64,000 bases of DNA from contig NZ_FOXI01000001.1 of assembly GCF_900115675.1 (NCBI RefSeq), positions 434,001 through 498,000 on the forward strand, given 5' to 3'. A model generated the notes under the pieces. The model worked only from the letters and a program-made list of their open reading frames with translations, ran no database searches and had not been told where the DNA came from. This DNA is from Halolamina pelagica. Its GTDB lineage: Archaea > Halobacteriota > Halobacteria > Halobacteriales > Haloferacaceae. The position numbers were made by a program, and so were the translations under genes. Every line of letters starts with the position of its first letter. The stretch's first letter is position 1. Shown in pieces: positions 1 through 8,210 of this stretch.

Positions 1-239
1 GGCTGATCGACATCAAGACTAACGAGCGAAACGGCGGCGTCACCGCGCTCCACGCCGTCGGGCCGGGCGACCACCTCGTGACGATGAGCGAGGCCGGCCA
101 GATCATGCGCTGTCCGGTCGAGGACCTCTCGATCGTCGGCCGGAACACGATGGGCGTGAAGGTGATGGAGCTGGAGGCCGACGACGGCGTCGCCGCCGTC
201 GACGTGATCGACGCCGAGCGAGTCGAGGACGAGGAGTAA
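1..239 (+). CDS. gyrA: DNA gyrase subunit A, C-terminal fragment
   Basis: The reading frame is open from base 3 to a TAA at 237-239, so only the last 78 residues are present. They contain the pattern of a GyrA C-terminal beta-pinwheel blade: [19 protein letters not shown], then [20 protein letters not shown] and an acidic end. In GyrA this domain wraps DNA and lets the A2B2 enzyme introduce negative supercoils. ParC is the other possible reading, but haloarchaea normally carry gyrase. The catalytic tyrosine lies upstream, outside the window. The gene runs towards the MFS gene on the opposite strand, with a 118-base gap holding a hairpin. Confidence 0.85.
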   Translation, partial: LIDIKTNERNGGVTALHAVGPGDHLVTMSEAGQIMRCPVEDLSIVGRNTMGVKVMELEADDGVAAVDVIDAERVEDEE

Positions 240-311
240 GTCGCCCCACCGTTCTCCGTTTTCACTTCCCCCGCCGTCTGCACAGCCCGAACAGTACAGA
301 ATTTTTGAGAA

Positions 312-355
312 GTTCGAACGGTCCACCTGCGGTCGAGTGGTTCGACCGTCCGAAC
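312..355. terminator. Possible bidirectional terminator hairpin between gyrA and the MFS gene
   Basis: GTTCGAACGGTC at 312-323 pairs with GACCGTCCGAAC at 344-355 (11 of 12 positions) around a 20-base loop. A run of five T lies just before it at 302-306. It sits between the stop codons of two converging genes, where transcription must end from both sides. The termination role is inferred from position and fold only. Confidence 0.4.
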
Positions 356-357
356 CG

Positions 358-1596
358 TCACTCGGGGGTGCGAACGGAGCCGATCCGGATCAGCGGCGTT
401 GCGAGCCCGCTCGCGCCGGCGGCGACGACGATCGCGGCCATCCCGAGCAGCACCGCGACGGGGCCGAACGCCTCGACGAGCGGCCCCGCGAGCGCGATCC
501 CGATCGGCGCCGCGCCGGTGATCCCCAGTCGCATGACTGACAGCACCTTGCCGCGCTGCTCGTCGGGAACGGTCGCCTGGATGTACGTCGTCAGCGGGAC
601 GTTCAGGAACGGGTTCGCGCCGCCGGCAAGAGCCATCCCGGCACAGGCGGCCGCCAGCGGGAACGAGACGACCGTGGGGAGCCACGCAGCGAGCGCGAGA
701 CTACTGCCCGTGAACACCGTCGCCGAAACCATGACGGCGCCACGGCGGGCGTCGACGACCTCGCGAACCGGCCCGATCAGGAGGTTCCCGACGAGCGTCC
801 CCGCGAAGTACGACCCCAGCAGGAAGCCGTAGGTCACGCTCCCACCGCCGACCACGAGGGCGGCGAATATCGGGAGCACGACGACCAGCGGGACGAACGC
901 GAAGTCGACGAACACCCCCATCGCGATCACCGAGAGCAGCGCCGGGCTCGCCCGGACGAACTCGATCCCCTCACGGGCCTCCGCGAGCAGGGGCGGCGAA
1001 GCCTCGTCCGTCCCGCGCTCGGTCACGCCCGCCGTGGCGGGCACGGCGAGCAACACAAGCGCCGAGAGCAGGAACGTTCCGGCGTTGATGTAGAACGCGA
1101 GGAAGGAGCCGCCGACACCGACGATGACGCCGCCGAGCGCGTAGAACAGCCGGGAGGTCGACAGCGTGAGGTTGTTCAGCGAGTTCGCGGCGTCGAGGTC
1201 CGCCTGCGGGACCAGCCGCGGAATCATCGCCTGTTGGGCGGGCCCGAAGAACGTCTCCATCGTGCCCGCGATCAGCGCGACGGCGATGACGACCGGGACG
1301 AGGTACGGCCCGTCGCCAACGATCGGGATCGAGAGCGTGACCACTCCGCGGATGGCCTCGGTGGCGACGAGGAGGTACTTCCGGTTGACGCGGTCGACGA
1401 CGACGCCGGCCGGGATCGAGAGCAGCACTCCCGGCGTGAAACTCGCCAGCGCGACGAGCGTGACGAGTCGCGGGTCGCCGGTCACCTCGTACACGATCCA
1501 GATCAGCGCGATCTCGTGGATGCTGTCACCGATCCGGGTGATCAGTTGCGCGAGCCAGAGCGCCGCGAACCCCCGCTCCCGGAGGAGCGCGCGCAT
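358..1596 (-). CDS. MFS transporter, drug-exporter-like
   Basis: A 412-residue, very hydrophobic protein with about 12 predicted membrane segments, the usual length for a major facilitator. The N-terminal half shows an MFS loop 2-3 signature (GVVVDRVNRKYLL, about residues 63-75). The layout resembles the DHA3 / EntS-like group of proton-driven exporters. Its ATG overlaps the TGA of the TetR gene by one base (TGATG), so the two are co-transcribed and probably translationally coupled. The context suggests efflux of the compound the TetR protein senses; the substrate cannot be told. A permissive importer remains possible. Confidence 0.8.
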   Translation of the reverse strand: MRALLRERGFAALWLAQLITRIGDSIHEIALIWIVYEVTGDPRLVTLVALASFTPGVLLSIPAGVVVDRVNRKYLLVATEAIRGVVTLSIPIVGDGPYLVPVVIAVALIAGTMETFFGPAQQAMIPRLVPQADLDAANSLNNLTLSTSRLFYALGGVIVGVGGSFLAFYINAGTFLLSALVLLAVPATAGVTERGTDEASPPLLAEAREGIEFVRASPALLSVIAMGVFVDFAFVPLVVVLPIFAALVVGGGSVTYGFLLGSYFAGTLVGNLLIGPVREVVDARRGAVMVSATVFTGSSLALAAWLPTVVSFPLAAACAGMALAGGANPFLNVPLTTYIQATVPDEQRGKVLSVMRLGITGAAPIGIALAGPLVEAFGPVAVLLGMAAIVVAAGASGLATPLIRIGSVRTPE

Positions 1597-2198
1597 CAGT
1601 CCCTCTCGGCCAGAAGCATCCCCTCGACGTACGCGTCGACGGCCGCCTCCGTCTGGGGCTTCGCTTCCGGTTCGTCGAGAGTGAGGTCAGCTTGGACCGC
1701 TCCCTGGAGTGCGTACCGGAGGAACCGGGCGGTCGCTTCGGGGGACACCTGCCTGAACTCGCCCGCCTCGATCCCGTCCCGGACGATCCCGGCGAGGGTC
1801 GCCTGCAGTCGCTCGGAGAACGCCGTCAGCACCGCCCGGTAGCGCTCGTTGCGGGCCGCAGCGGCCGCCAGTTCGACGAACGCGACGTTGAACCGAGCGT
1901 GTTCGTCGTCCGCCGGGATCGAGAGCTGCGCGTCGACGAACCGCCGTAGTCGCCGTTCGGCGCTTCCGTCCCCCAGCGTCTCGAGCCACTCGGTCTCCTG
2001 CTCGTGAACCCACTCGAGGAAGGCGACGACGAGGTCGTCCTTGGTGTCGTAGTGGTAGTGGACGAGCGACTGGCTGCAGTCGGCCTCGTCGGCGACGCGC
2101 TGGGTGGTCAGGTTCGCGAACCCCCGCTCCGCGAGGACCCGGTAGGTCGCCGCCATCAACTGCTCGCGGGTGTCGGTGCCGGACGTATCGGAACTCAT
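1596..2198 (-). CDS. TetR/AcrR family transcriptional regulator
   Basis: A 200-residue protein of TetR length. Residues about 10-55 form the DNA-binding domain: TREQLMAATYRVLAERGF, then LTTQRVADEADCSQSLVHYH, where the second stretch is the recognition helix-turn-helix and its usual YYHF-like end reads VHYHYDTKDDL. The rest is a helical ligand-binding domain. It is first in an operon with the MFS exporter. A perfect inverted repeat starts six bases before its ATG, so the protein probably represses its own operon until ligand binds. The ATG at 2198 leaves almost no leader, in keeping with a leaderless transcript. Confidence 0.85.
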   Translation of the reverse strand: MSSDTSGTDTREQLMAATYRVLAERGFANLTTQRVADEADCSQSLVHYHYDTKDDLVVAFLEWVHEQETEWLETLGDGSAERRLRRFVDAQLSIPADDEHARFNVAFVELAAAAARNERYRAVLTAFSERLQATLAGIVRDGIEAGEFRQVSPEATARFLRYALQGAVQADLTLDEPEAKPQTEAAVDAYVEGMLLAERD

Positions 2199-2203
2199 AC
2201 TGT

Positions 2204-2219
2204 CTGAGTACTCACTCAG
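2204..2219. promoter_or_regulatory. Likely TetR operator
   Basis: CTGAGT, four bases, then ACTCAG: a perfect 6-base inverted repeat (CTGAGTACTCACTCAG) directly upstream of the TetR start codon. Its size and symmetry suit a TetR dimer. Bound repressor here would sit on the transcription start and block it. Confidence 0.6.
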
Positions 2220-2321
2220 TAACGATAAACGTACTGATCAGACATTTAGCCACCGCCGGCCCTCGGTCGAGCGACCCTTGTCGAGAAAGTTACTTCCCGT
2301 CGCCGCCAAAACCTCGCGCGT

Positions 2322-4328
2322 ATGGACGCGACCGAGGGGTTCGACGAGGTCGTTCACGAACCGGACCGGGAGTTCGTGGAGTCGACCAACGTCTGGCAGT
2401 TCATGCAGGCGTACGGTATCGACGACTACGAGGAACTGATCGAGCGAACGACGACCGAGGTCGAGGGGGAACCCGACTCCGGCGTCGACTGGTTCTGGGA
2501 CGAGATGGCCGACTACCTCGACGTGGAGTTCTACGAGGCGTACGACACCGTCCGTGACGACGGCGATGGGCCGCAGTTCACCGACTGGTACCCCGGCGGC
2601 GAGATCAACATCGCCCACAACACCCTGGATCGCTACGCCCAGGTCGACTCCCCCGAGCGCAACAAGGTCGCCTGCATCTGGGAGGGCGAGGACGGCGAGG
2701 TCGACGAACGGACGTTCCACGACCTCTACCGGCAGGCCAACCGCGTCGCGAACTACCTCGAGGACGCCGGCGTCGAGACCGGCGACACTGTCGGGCTGTA
2801 CATGCCGATGGTGCCGGAGGTCATCTCGATCCTCTACGGCTGTTTCAAGGTGGGCGCCATCGCGGTGCCGATCTTCTCCGGGTTCGGCGTCGAGGCGACC
2901 GCGACCCGCATCGACGACGCCGAGCCCGCGGTGCTGTTCACCGGCGACGGCTTCTACCGCCGGGGGAGTCCGATCCGCCTGAAGGAGGGCGCCGACGAGG
3001 CGATCGCGCAGGCCGGCCACGTCGAGAACGTCGTCGTCTACGACCGACTCGGGGACCGCGAGAACCCCGACGTGGACGTGCCGTGGGAGGACGAGCGCGA
3101 CGAGTGGTGGGACGACGCCGTTTCCCCCAAGTCCGGCGAGTACGACACCAAGTCCCTGCCGTCGGATCAGGAGTCGATGCTGCTGTACTCCTCCGGGACG
3201 ACCGGCGAGCCGAAGGGGATCGTCCACACCCACGCCGGCGTGCTCGTGCAGTGTGCGAAGGAGATCCACTTCGGCTTCGACCAGAAGGACCACGACCGCT
3301 TCTTCTGGGTCAGCGACATCGGCTGGATGATGGGCCCGTGGACGCTGATCGGCAACCACCACTTCGCCGGGACGACGTTCATGTACGAGGGCGCGCCCGA
3401 CCACCCGCACCCGGGCCGGTTCTGGGAGATGATCGAGGAACACGGCATCACCACCTTCGGCGTCTCGCCCACCGCGATCCGGGCGCTGCGCAAGCACGGG
3501 GACGACGTGGTCGAGCAGTACGACCTCTCCAGCCTGCGCCTGCTCGGGTCCACGGGCGAGCCGTGGGACCCCGAGTCGTGGATGTGGTTCTACGAGCAGG
3601 TCGGCGGCGGCGAGGCGCCGATCATCAACATCTCCGGCGGCACGGAGATCTGTGGCTGCTTCCTCATGCCCATGCCGATCAACGACCTCAAGCCCGGCAC
3701 GCTGGGCGGCCCCGGACTGGGGATGGACATCGACATCGTCGACGCCGACGGCGAGTCGGTGAAGGAGGCCCACGAGCGCGGCTTCCTCGTGGCGCGTGAC
3801 TCCTGCCCCTCGATGACCAAGAGCCTCTGGTCGGGCGACGAGCGCTACCTCGCGGAGTACTGGTCGACGTGGGAGGACCTCTGGGACCACGGCGACTTCG
3901 CCCAGAAGGACGAGGACGGGTTCTGGTTCCTCCACGGGCGCGCCGACGACGCGCTCAACGTCGCCGGCCGAAAGGTCGGCCCCGCCGAGATCGAGGCCGT
4001 GCTCGTGGAGCACGAGGCCGTGAACCAGGCCGCCGCCGTCGGCGTCCCCGACGAGACGACCGGGACGGCGGTCGTCGTCTACGTCGTGCCGGAGGCCGGC
4101 GTGACCCCCGACGACGACCTGGCCGACGAACTCCGCACGCTCGTGGGCGAGGAGCACGGCAAACCGTTCCGCCCCCGCGAGGTCATCTTCGTCGGGGAGT
4201 TCCCGAAAACGCAGTCCGGCAAGGTGATCCGCCGCGCGATCGAGGCGGCCTACCGCGGCGAGGACCCCGGCGACCTCTCCTCGATGGAGAACCCCGAGGC
4301 GTTCGAGCAGCTGAAAGACGCGTCGTAG
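2322..4328 (+). CDS. AMP-forming acyl-CoA synthetase (acetyl-CoA synthetase-like)
   Basis: A 668-residue member of the ANL adenylate-forming superfamily that joins a carboxylic acid to CoA through an acyl-AMP. The N-terminal part has the Acs signature WYPGGEINIAHNTLDRY (about residue 90). The phosphate-binding loop YSSGTTGEPKG lies at about residue 288, the hinge region LHGRADDALNVAGRKVG at about 540, and the catalytic lysine in KTQSGKVIRR at about 635. Where true acetyl-CoA synthetases read WWQTET this protein reads ISGGTEI, so the acyl pocket differs and acetate should not be assumed; propionate or a longer acid is possible. It is transcribed alone, divergent from the TetR operon. Confidence 0.85.
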   Translation: MDATEGFDEVVHEPDREFVESTNVWQFMQAYGIDDYEELIERTTTEVEGEPDSGVDWFWDEMADYLDVEFYEAYDTVRDDGDGPQFTDWYPGGEINIAHNTLDRYAQVDSPERNKVACIWEGEDGEVDERTFHDLYRQANRVANYLEDAGVETGDTVGLYMPMVPEVISILYGCFKVGAIAVPIFSGFGVEATATRIDDAEPAVLFTGDGFYRRGSPIRLKEGADEAIAQAGHVENVVVYDRLGDRENPDVDVPWEDERDEWWDDAVSPKSGEYDTKSLPSDQESMLLYSSGTTGEPKGIVHTHAGVLVQCAKEIHFGFDQKDHDRFFWVSDIGWMMGPWTLIGNHHFAGTTFMYEGAPDHPHPGRFWEMIEEHGITTFGVSPTAIRALRKHGDDVVEQYDLSSLRLLGSTGEPWDPESWMWFYEQVGGGEAPIINISGGTEICGCFLMPMPINDLKPGTLGGPGLGMDIDIVDADGESVKEAHERGFLVARDSCPSMTKSLWSGDERYLAEYWSTWEDLWDHGDFAQKDEDGFWFLHGRADDALNVAGRKVGPAEIEAVLVEHEAVNQAAAVGVPDETTGTAVVVYVVPEAGVTPDDDLADELRTLVGEEHGKPFRPREVIFVGEFPKTQSGKVIRRAIEAAYRGEDPGDLSSMENPEAFEQLKDAS

Positions 4329-4367
4329 ACCGGTCGGGGGGTTCCCCACCCAACTGTTTTTGCCGAC

Positions 4368-5669
4368 TCAGTCGTCAGCCGGCGCCGGGCCGCGCGGCTC
4401 ACCGACCCACGACCCGCTGGTGAAGTCGATAGCGTTGTTCCACTTGGCGACCACCGTCGTCACCGATAGGTCGCCGGAGATGTTGGTCATCGTCCGCATC
4501 CGGTCGAGGATCGGGTCGACGCCCGCGACGAACCCGACCACTTCGAGCGGCAGCCCGAGTTGGGTGAGCACCAGCGTCAGCATGATCAGCCCCGTCCCGG
4601 GCACGCCGGCGGCGCCGATGCTCGCCAGCACGGCGACGACGACGACGGTGAACTGTTCGGGGAGCGTCAGCGACACCCCGACCAAGTTCGCGGCGAAGAT
4701 GGCCGCGACCCCCTGGTAGAGCGCGGTGCCGTCCATGTTGATCGTCGCGCCCAGGGGGAGCGAGAAGCTGTAGACGCTCTCGTCGATCTTGAGGTTCTCG
4801 TCGGCGTCGCTCATCGTCACGGGTAGCGTCCCCGACGAGGACCGGATCGACAGCGCCGTGACCAGGGCGTCGCGCCCGCCGCGGAGGAACTTGATCGGCG
4901 ACTGGCCGGCCAGCAGCATCACCAGCCCGCCCAGGTGGACGACGGCGATGTGCAGGGTTACGGCCAGCAGGAGGGTCAGAATGAGCAGCGCGAACGGGAG
5001 GATGGCGTCGACGCCCGCCTGCCCGAACACGGCCGCCATCAGCGCGAACACGCCGAGCACGCCGTACTCCATCACGCCCCAGACGATCTTGAACATCGCC
5101 TCAGCACCGGCCTCCGCGAGGTTGTAGAAGCTCTCGATCCCCTCGTTGACCTGTTCGGAGACCTGATCGGATTCCTCGACAACAGCCAGTGCGTAGCCGA
5201 ACACGATGACGAAGAAGATGACCGGCAGGATGTCACCCGCAGCCATCGAGCCGATGACGTTGCCGGGCACGATGCCGAGGATCACATCGACGATGTCGGG
5301 GGCCTCGGCCTCCATCGCTTCACCGCCAGTCAGTTGGAGGTTCTCACCGGGGTTGATGACGTTCGCGACCAGCAGCCCGAAGGCGACGGCGAGCCCGGAC
5401 GTGATCGCGTACAGTCCGACGACCTGCCCGCCGATCCTGCCGAGTTTGCTCGGCGTCAACCGTCTGGCCCCCATCAGCAGCGTGAACACGATGATGGGGA
5501 TGATCAGCATGCTCAGCAGTTGGACGAAGAGATCACCGAGCGGCTGCAGCCTGGTCGCGGGCTGACCGACGACGAGCCCGAAGACCGAACCCAGGACGAA
5601 CGCCGTCCCGATCCGGTACACGATGGGAACCGATCGGTAGCGCGACCAGTACGTCGAGAGTGTACTCAT
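4368..5669 (-). CDS. Sodium:dicarboxylate / glutamate symporter (DAACS family)
   Basis: A 433-residue membrane protein of the GltPh/GltP fold, which carries acidic amino acids or C4-dicarboxylates into the cell with sodium or protons. Diagnostic motifs are the HP1 serine-rich tip RSSSGTLPVTM (about residue 275) and the TM7 sodium-site motif NMDGTALYQG (about 310). Near the C-terminus GAAGVPGTGLIMLTLVL matches HP2. The gene is single and converges with the acyl-CoA synthetase gene. The substrate (glutamate, aspartate or a dicarboxylate) cannot be fixed by eye. Confidence 0.85.
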   Translation of the reverse strand: MSTLSTYWSRYRSVPIVYRIGTAFVLGSVFGLVVGQPATRLQPLGDLFVQLLSMLIIPIIVFTLLMGARRLTPSKLGRIGGQVVGLYAITSGLAVAFGLLVANVINPGENLQLTGGEAMEAEAPDIVDVILGIVPGNVIGSMAAGDILPVIFFVIVFGYALAVVEESDQVSEQVNEGIESFYNLAEAGAEAMFKIVWGVMEYGVLGVFALMAAVFGQAGVDAILPFALLILTLLLAVTLHIAVVHLGGLVMLLAGQSPIKFLRGGRDALVTALSIRSSSGTLPVTMSDADENLKIDESVYSFSLPLGATINMDGTALYQGVAAIFAANLVGVSLTLPEQFTVVVVAVLASIGAAGVPGTGLIMLTLVLTQLGLPLEVVGFVAGVDPILDRMRTMTNISGDLSVTTVVAKWNNAIDFTSGSWVGEPRGPAPADD

Positions 5670-5697
5670 ACGTCAGTCGGTAATTCACCCGGGGGTA

Positions 5698-5703
5698 CTT
5701 AAG
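5698..5703 (-). promoter_or_regulatory. TATA-like box of the symporter gene
   Basis: CTTAAG centred about 31 bases before the ATG at 5669. An archaeal start about 25 bases downstream would leave a leader of only a few bases. Confidence 0.45.
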
Positions 5704-5752
5704 CGATAGCCCAATGGCGACCGTGGCCGCTAGCCACGACGCCGCTGCCGGC

Positions 5753-6490
5753 TCACTCGACCGATCGCAGGACGTCGTCGGGCGCCAGCGTCGCCGGTTC
5801 CGGTCCTCTCCCGCTCGTCACCGCGAGATCGCCGCGTGCGTCGCTCGCGGGCGCGGCCGGATCCGCCAGCACGGCACATCCCCCGACGAGTAACGGCGCG
5901 AGCAGGCCGGCGACGACGGCCCCCGGTTCCGCCAGGGAACTCCGGACGACGACGCGGCTGTCGGCGTCCAGCCGCCGCAGGTCCGCCACCTCCGCGGCTG
6001 CGGTGAGTGCGTCGCCGTGGCTCACCCGCCAGTCCTCGCCGACGAGCAACGGCGTCGCGGGATCGACGCTGGTCGGCGGGAAGGCGGGGTTCTCGCTCCA
6101 GACGGACTCCTCCCAGTCGACGGTGTCGGCGGCGTCGGCGTCGTCGCCGAAGACGGCGAGTTTGGTTCCGGGTCCGGGGTCGTACGCGGCCTGCTCGGCG
6201 CCGGGAACGAGCAGCAGTCGGTCGCCGGCGTCGGCGCCGGCCTCGGGATCGAACCGGGTCGCTGCGCCGAGTTGGGCGGCGCCGAGGAAGGCGAATACCG
6301 GCGGCAGGTCGGGCACGGGCGCGACGGCGACCGTCCGGCCCTCGCCGACGCCGTGGAAGCGCAGGACGTTGCCCGCCTTGTAGGCGTTCGTGATCAGTTC
6401 GTGGTAGCTCCGCTCGCGACCGTCACCGACGACGAGCGCGGGGCGGTCGCTGCGCCGGTCGCGGGCGAGCAGGTCGCCGACGGCGTCCAT
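5753..6490 (-). CDS. Shortened AMP-ligase-like protein (non-catalytic?)
   Basis: A 245-residue protein resembling the N-terminal half of an acyl-CoA synthetase: DRPALVVGDGRERSYHEL, then YKAGNVLRFHGVGEGRTVAV and FAFLGAAQLGAATRF. It then departs from the family. I see no phosphate loop (S/T-SGTTG-PKG), no hinge and no C-terminal lysine domain, so it cannot activate an acid by the known mechanism. The ORF is intact with normal haloarchaeal composition, so it is not an obvious frameshifted remnant. It lies on the same strand as the cupin gene but 56 bases downstream of it. It may be a regulatory or binding relic of an adenylate ligase. Confidence 0.6.
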   Translation of the reverse strand: MDAVGDLLARDRRSDRPALVVGDGRERSYHELITNAYKAGNVLRFHGVGEGRTVAVAPVPDLPPVFAFLGAAQLGAATRFDPEAGADAGDRLLLVPGAEQAAYDPGPGTKLAVFGDDADAADTVDWEESVWSENPAFPPTSVDPATPLLVGEDWRVSHGDALTAAAEVADLRRLDADSRVVVRSSLAEPGAVVAGLLAPLLVGGCAVLADPAAPASDARGDLAVTSGRGPEPATLAPDDVLRSVE

Positions 6491-6546
6491 ACGCCCACTC
6501 GCGGCGGGAGAACCAAGGCTCCGGCGGTCGGCGGTGGGGCCGGCGA

Positions 6547-6867
6547 TCAGGGAGCGCCGGCGATCACCATCCGGGAGTCGTCCGCCTCGAACATGAGCAT
6601 CCGGGAGTCTCCGGCGTCGACGCGCACGGCGTCGCCCGCGTCCATCGAGATGACCTCGTCCTCGACGGTGAGCTTCGCCGCACCCGAGAGCAGGAGGTAC
6701 ACCTCCTCCTGCCCGTCGCTCTCGTGGTCGTGCTCCATCCCCTCCCAGCCGGCGTCGGCCTCGACGACGGTGACGCCGAGGTTCTCGCAGTCGAGCGCGT
6801 CCCGGAGGAAGTACATCCCGGGCGCTTTCGGTTCCACGTCGTCGTAGGTGGCGGCGTCGTGACTCAT
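6547..6867 (-). CDS. Cupin-domain protein
   Basis: A 106-residue single beta-barrel cupin starting MSHDAATYD. Motif 1 reads GWEGMEHDHESDGQEEVYLL (two His, then a Glu) and motif 2 is AGDAVRVDAGDSRML, which lacks the usual His, so the metal site is incomplete. I chose the ATG at 6867 over one 30 bases upstream because the upstream residues are not cupin-like and would run close to the dnaJ end. It follows dnaJ on the same strand with a 52-base gap and could be read through from it. The function is unknown; small cupins of this type often sense or isomerise small molecules. Confidence 0.7.
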   Translation of the reverse strand: MSHDAATYDDVEPKAPGMYFLRDALDCENLGVTVVEADAGWEGMEHDHESDGQEEVYLLLSGAAKLTVEDEVISMDAGDAVRVDAGDSRMLMFEADDSRMVIAGAP

Positions 6868-6919
6868 TGCGCGTCGACTATCGGCCGCCCGCGCCAAAAA
6901 GCGACCGCCGCCGCCAGCC

Positions 6920-8086
6920 TCAGAACGAGTTCCGGAGCTTCTCGAAGAAGCCGCGGTCGACGTCGACCTCCTCGCCGCCGGCTTCCGCGAACCGTTCGAG
7001 GGCTTCGCGCTGTTCCTCGTTCAGGTCGTCCGGCGTGACGATCTGCACGTCGACGTAGAGGTTCCCCTGCCCGCGGCCGCGCAGGCGGGGCATCCCCTTC
7101 CCCCGGAGTCTGAACCGCTCGCCCGACTGCGTGCCCGCGGGAACGTCGAGTTCGACGGGGCCGTCGAGCGTGGGCACCTCGACGGTCGCGCCGAAGGTCG
7201 CCTGCGGGAACGAGATCGCGTGGCGGTGCTCCAGGTCGGCCCCGTCCCGTTCGAACTCGGGGTGGTCCTCGACCTCGACCTCGATGAGGAGGTCGCCCTT
7301 CGGGCCGCCGTTCTCGCCGGGGGCGCCCTCGCGCTCCATCCGGAGGCTCTGGCCGCTCTGGATCCCGGCGGGCACGTCGACCTGCAGGCTGGCCTCCTGC
7401 CGGACGACGCCGTCGCCCGAACAGGTCGAACACTCCTCGGAGTAGAGTTCGCCCTCGCCGCCACAGCGCCGACAGGTCTGGGTCTGCTGGACCCGGCCCA
7501 GCGGCGTCTGCTGGACCTGCGTGACCTGGCCCTGCCCGTTACACTCCGGACAGGTCTCCACGTCGGCGTCGTCGGGGTGGCCGGCGCCGCCGCAGTCCGG
7601 GCACTCCTCGGGGCGCTCGATGGTGAACTCCTTGCTGACGCCCTCGTAGGCCTCCTCGAGGGTGATCGACATCCCGGTGCGGATATCGCGGCCCTGTTGC
7701 GGGCGGTTGCCGCCGCCGCCACGGCCGCCCCCGCGACCGCCGCCGAAGAACTGCTCGAAGATGTCCTCGAAGCCGCCACCGCCGCCGCCGGCGCCGCCGA
7801 ACGGGCCGCCGCCCATCCCGCCGGCGCCGCCGGCGCCCTCGTCGAAGCCGCCGCGCTTCTCGGCCTGTTCGAAGCGCTCGTGGCCCATCTGGTCGTAGGC
7901 TTGGCGCTTCTCCTCGTCGGTGAGCACCTCCTTCGCCTTCTTGGCCTTGCGGAACTTCTCCTCGGCGTCGTCGTCGTCGCTCACGTCCGGGTGGTACTGG
8001 GAAGCCTTCTTGCGGAACGCCTGCTGGATCTCGTCCTCGTCGGCGTCCCGGGAGACCCCCAGCACCTCGTAGAAGTCCTCGCTCAT
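6920..8086 (-). CDS. dnaJ: Chaperone DnaJ (Hsp40)
   Basis: A full-length class I Hsp40 of 388 residues that stimulates DnaK ATP hydrolysis and delivers unfolded clients. The J domain occupies residues 1-70 with the HPD triad at 32-34. A Gly/Phe-rich linker follows (about 80-130), then four zinc-binding repeats (CPDCGGAG, CPECNGQG, CRRCGGEG, CSTCSGDG), then the two beta-rich client-binding domains ending in the C-terminal dimer region. It belongs to the grpE-dnaK-dnaJ chaperone locus but is separated from dnaK by a gene on the opposite strand, so it needs its own promoter. TTCAAATA about 35 bases before the ATG is a candidate. Confidence 0.97.
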   Translation of the reverse strand: MSEDFYEVLGVSRDADEDEIQQAFRKKASQYHPDVSDDDDAEEKFRKAKKAKEVLTDEEKRQAYDQMGHERFEQAEKRGGFDEGAGGAGGMGGGPFGGAGGGGGGFEDIFEQFFGGGRGGGRGGGGNRPQQGRDIRTGMSITLEEAYEGVSKEFTIERPEECPDCGGAGHPDDADVETCPECNGQGQVTQVQQTPLGRVQQTQTCRRCGGEGELYSEECSTCSGDGVVRQEASLQVDVPAGIQSGQSLRMEREGAPGENGGPKGDLLIEVEVEDHPEFERDGADLEHRHAISFPQATFGATVEVPTLDGPVELDVPAGTQSGERFRLRGKGMPRLRGRGQGNLYVDVQIVTPDDLNEEQREALERFAEAGGEEVDVDRGFFEKLRNSF

Positions 8087-8210
8087 TCGTTATCGGAACA
8101 AACTCGCTCGGCGTATTTGAATCGCGTGGCTCCGACCGCGGCGATCACTCGGTCGCGGTACCCTGTCGCGGCGATGGATTCATCGCCCCCGTCGTGCACC
8201 GTGTACACGA

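Noticed and set aside
2238-4349. 703-residue open frame on the minus strand opposite the acyl-CoA synthetase
   Set aside because: A shadow of the true gene caused by the high GC of the third codon position. It has no known motif, and its composition (Val, Leu, Arg, His, Asp) is that of antisense haloarchaeal frames.
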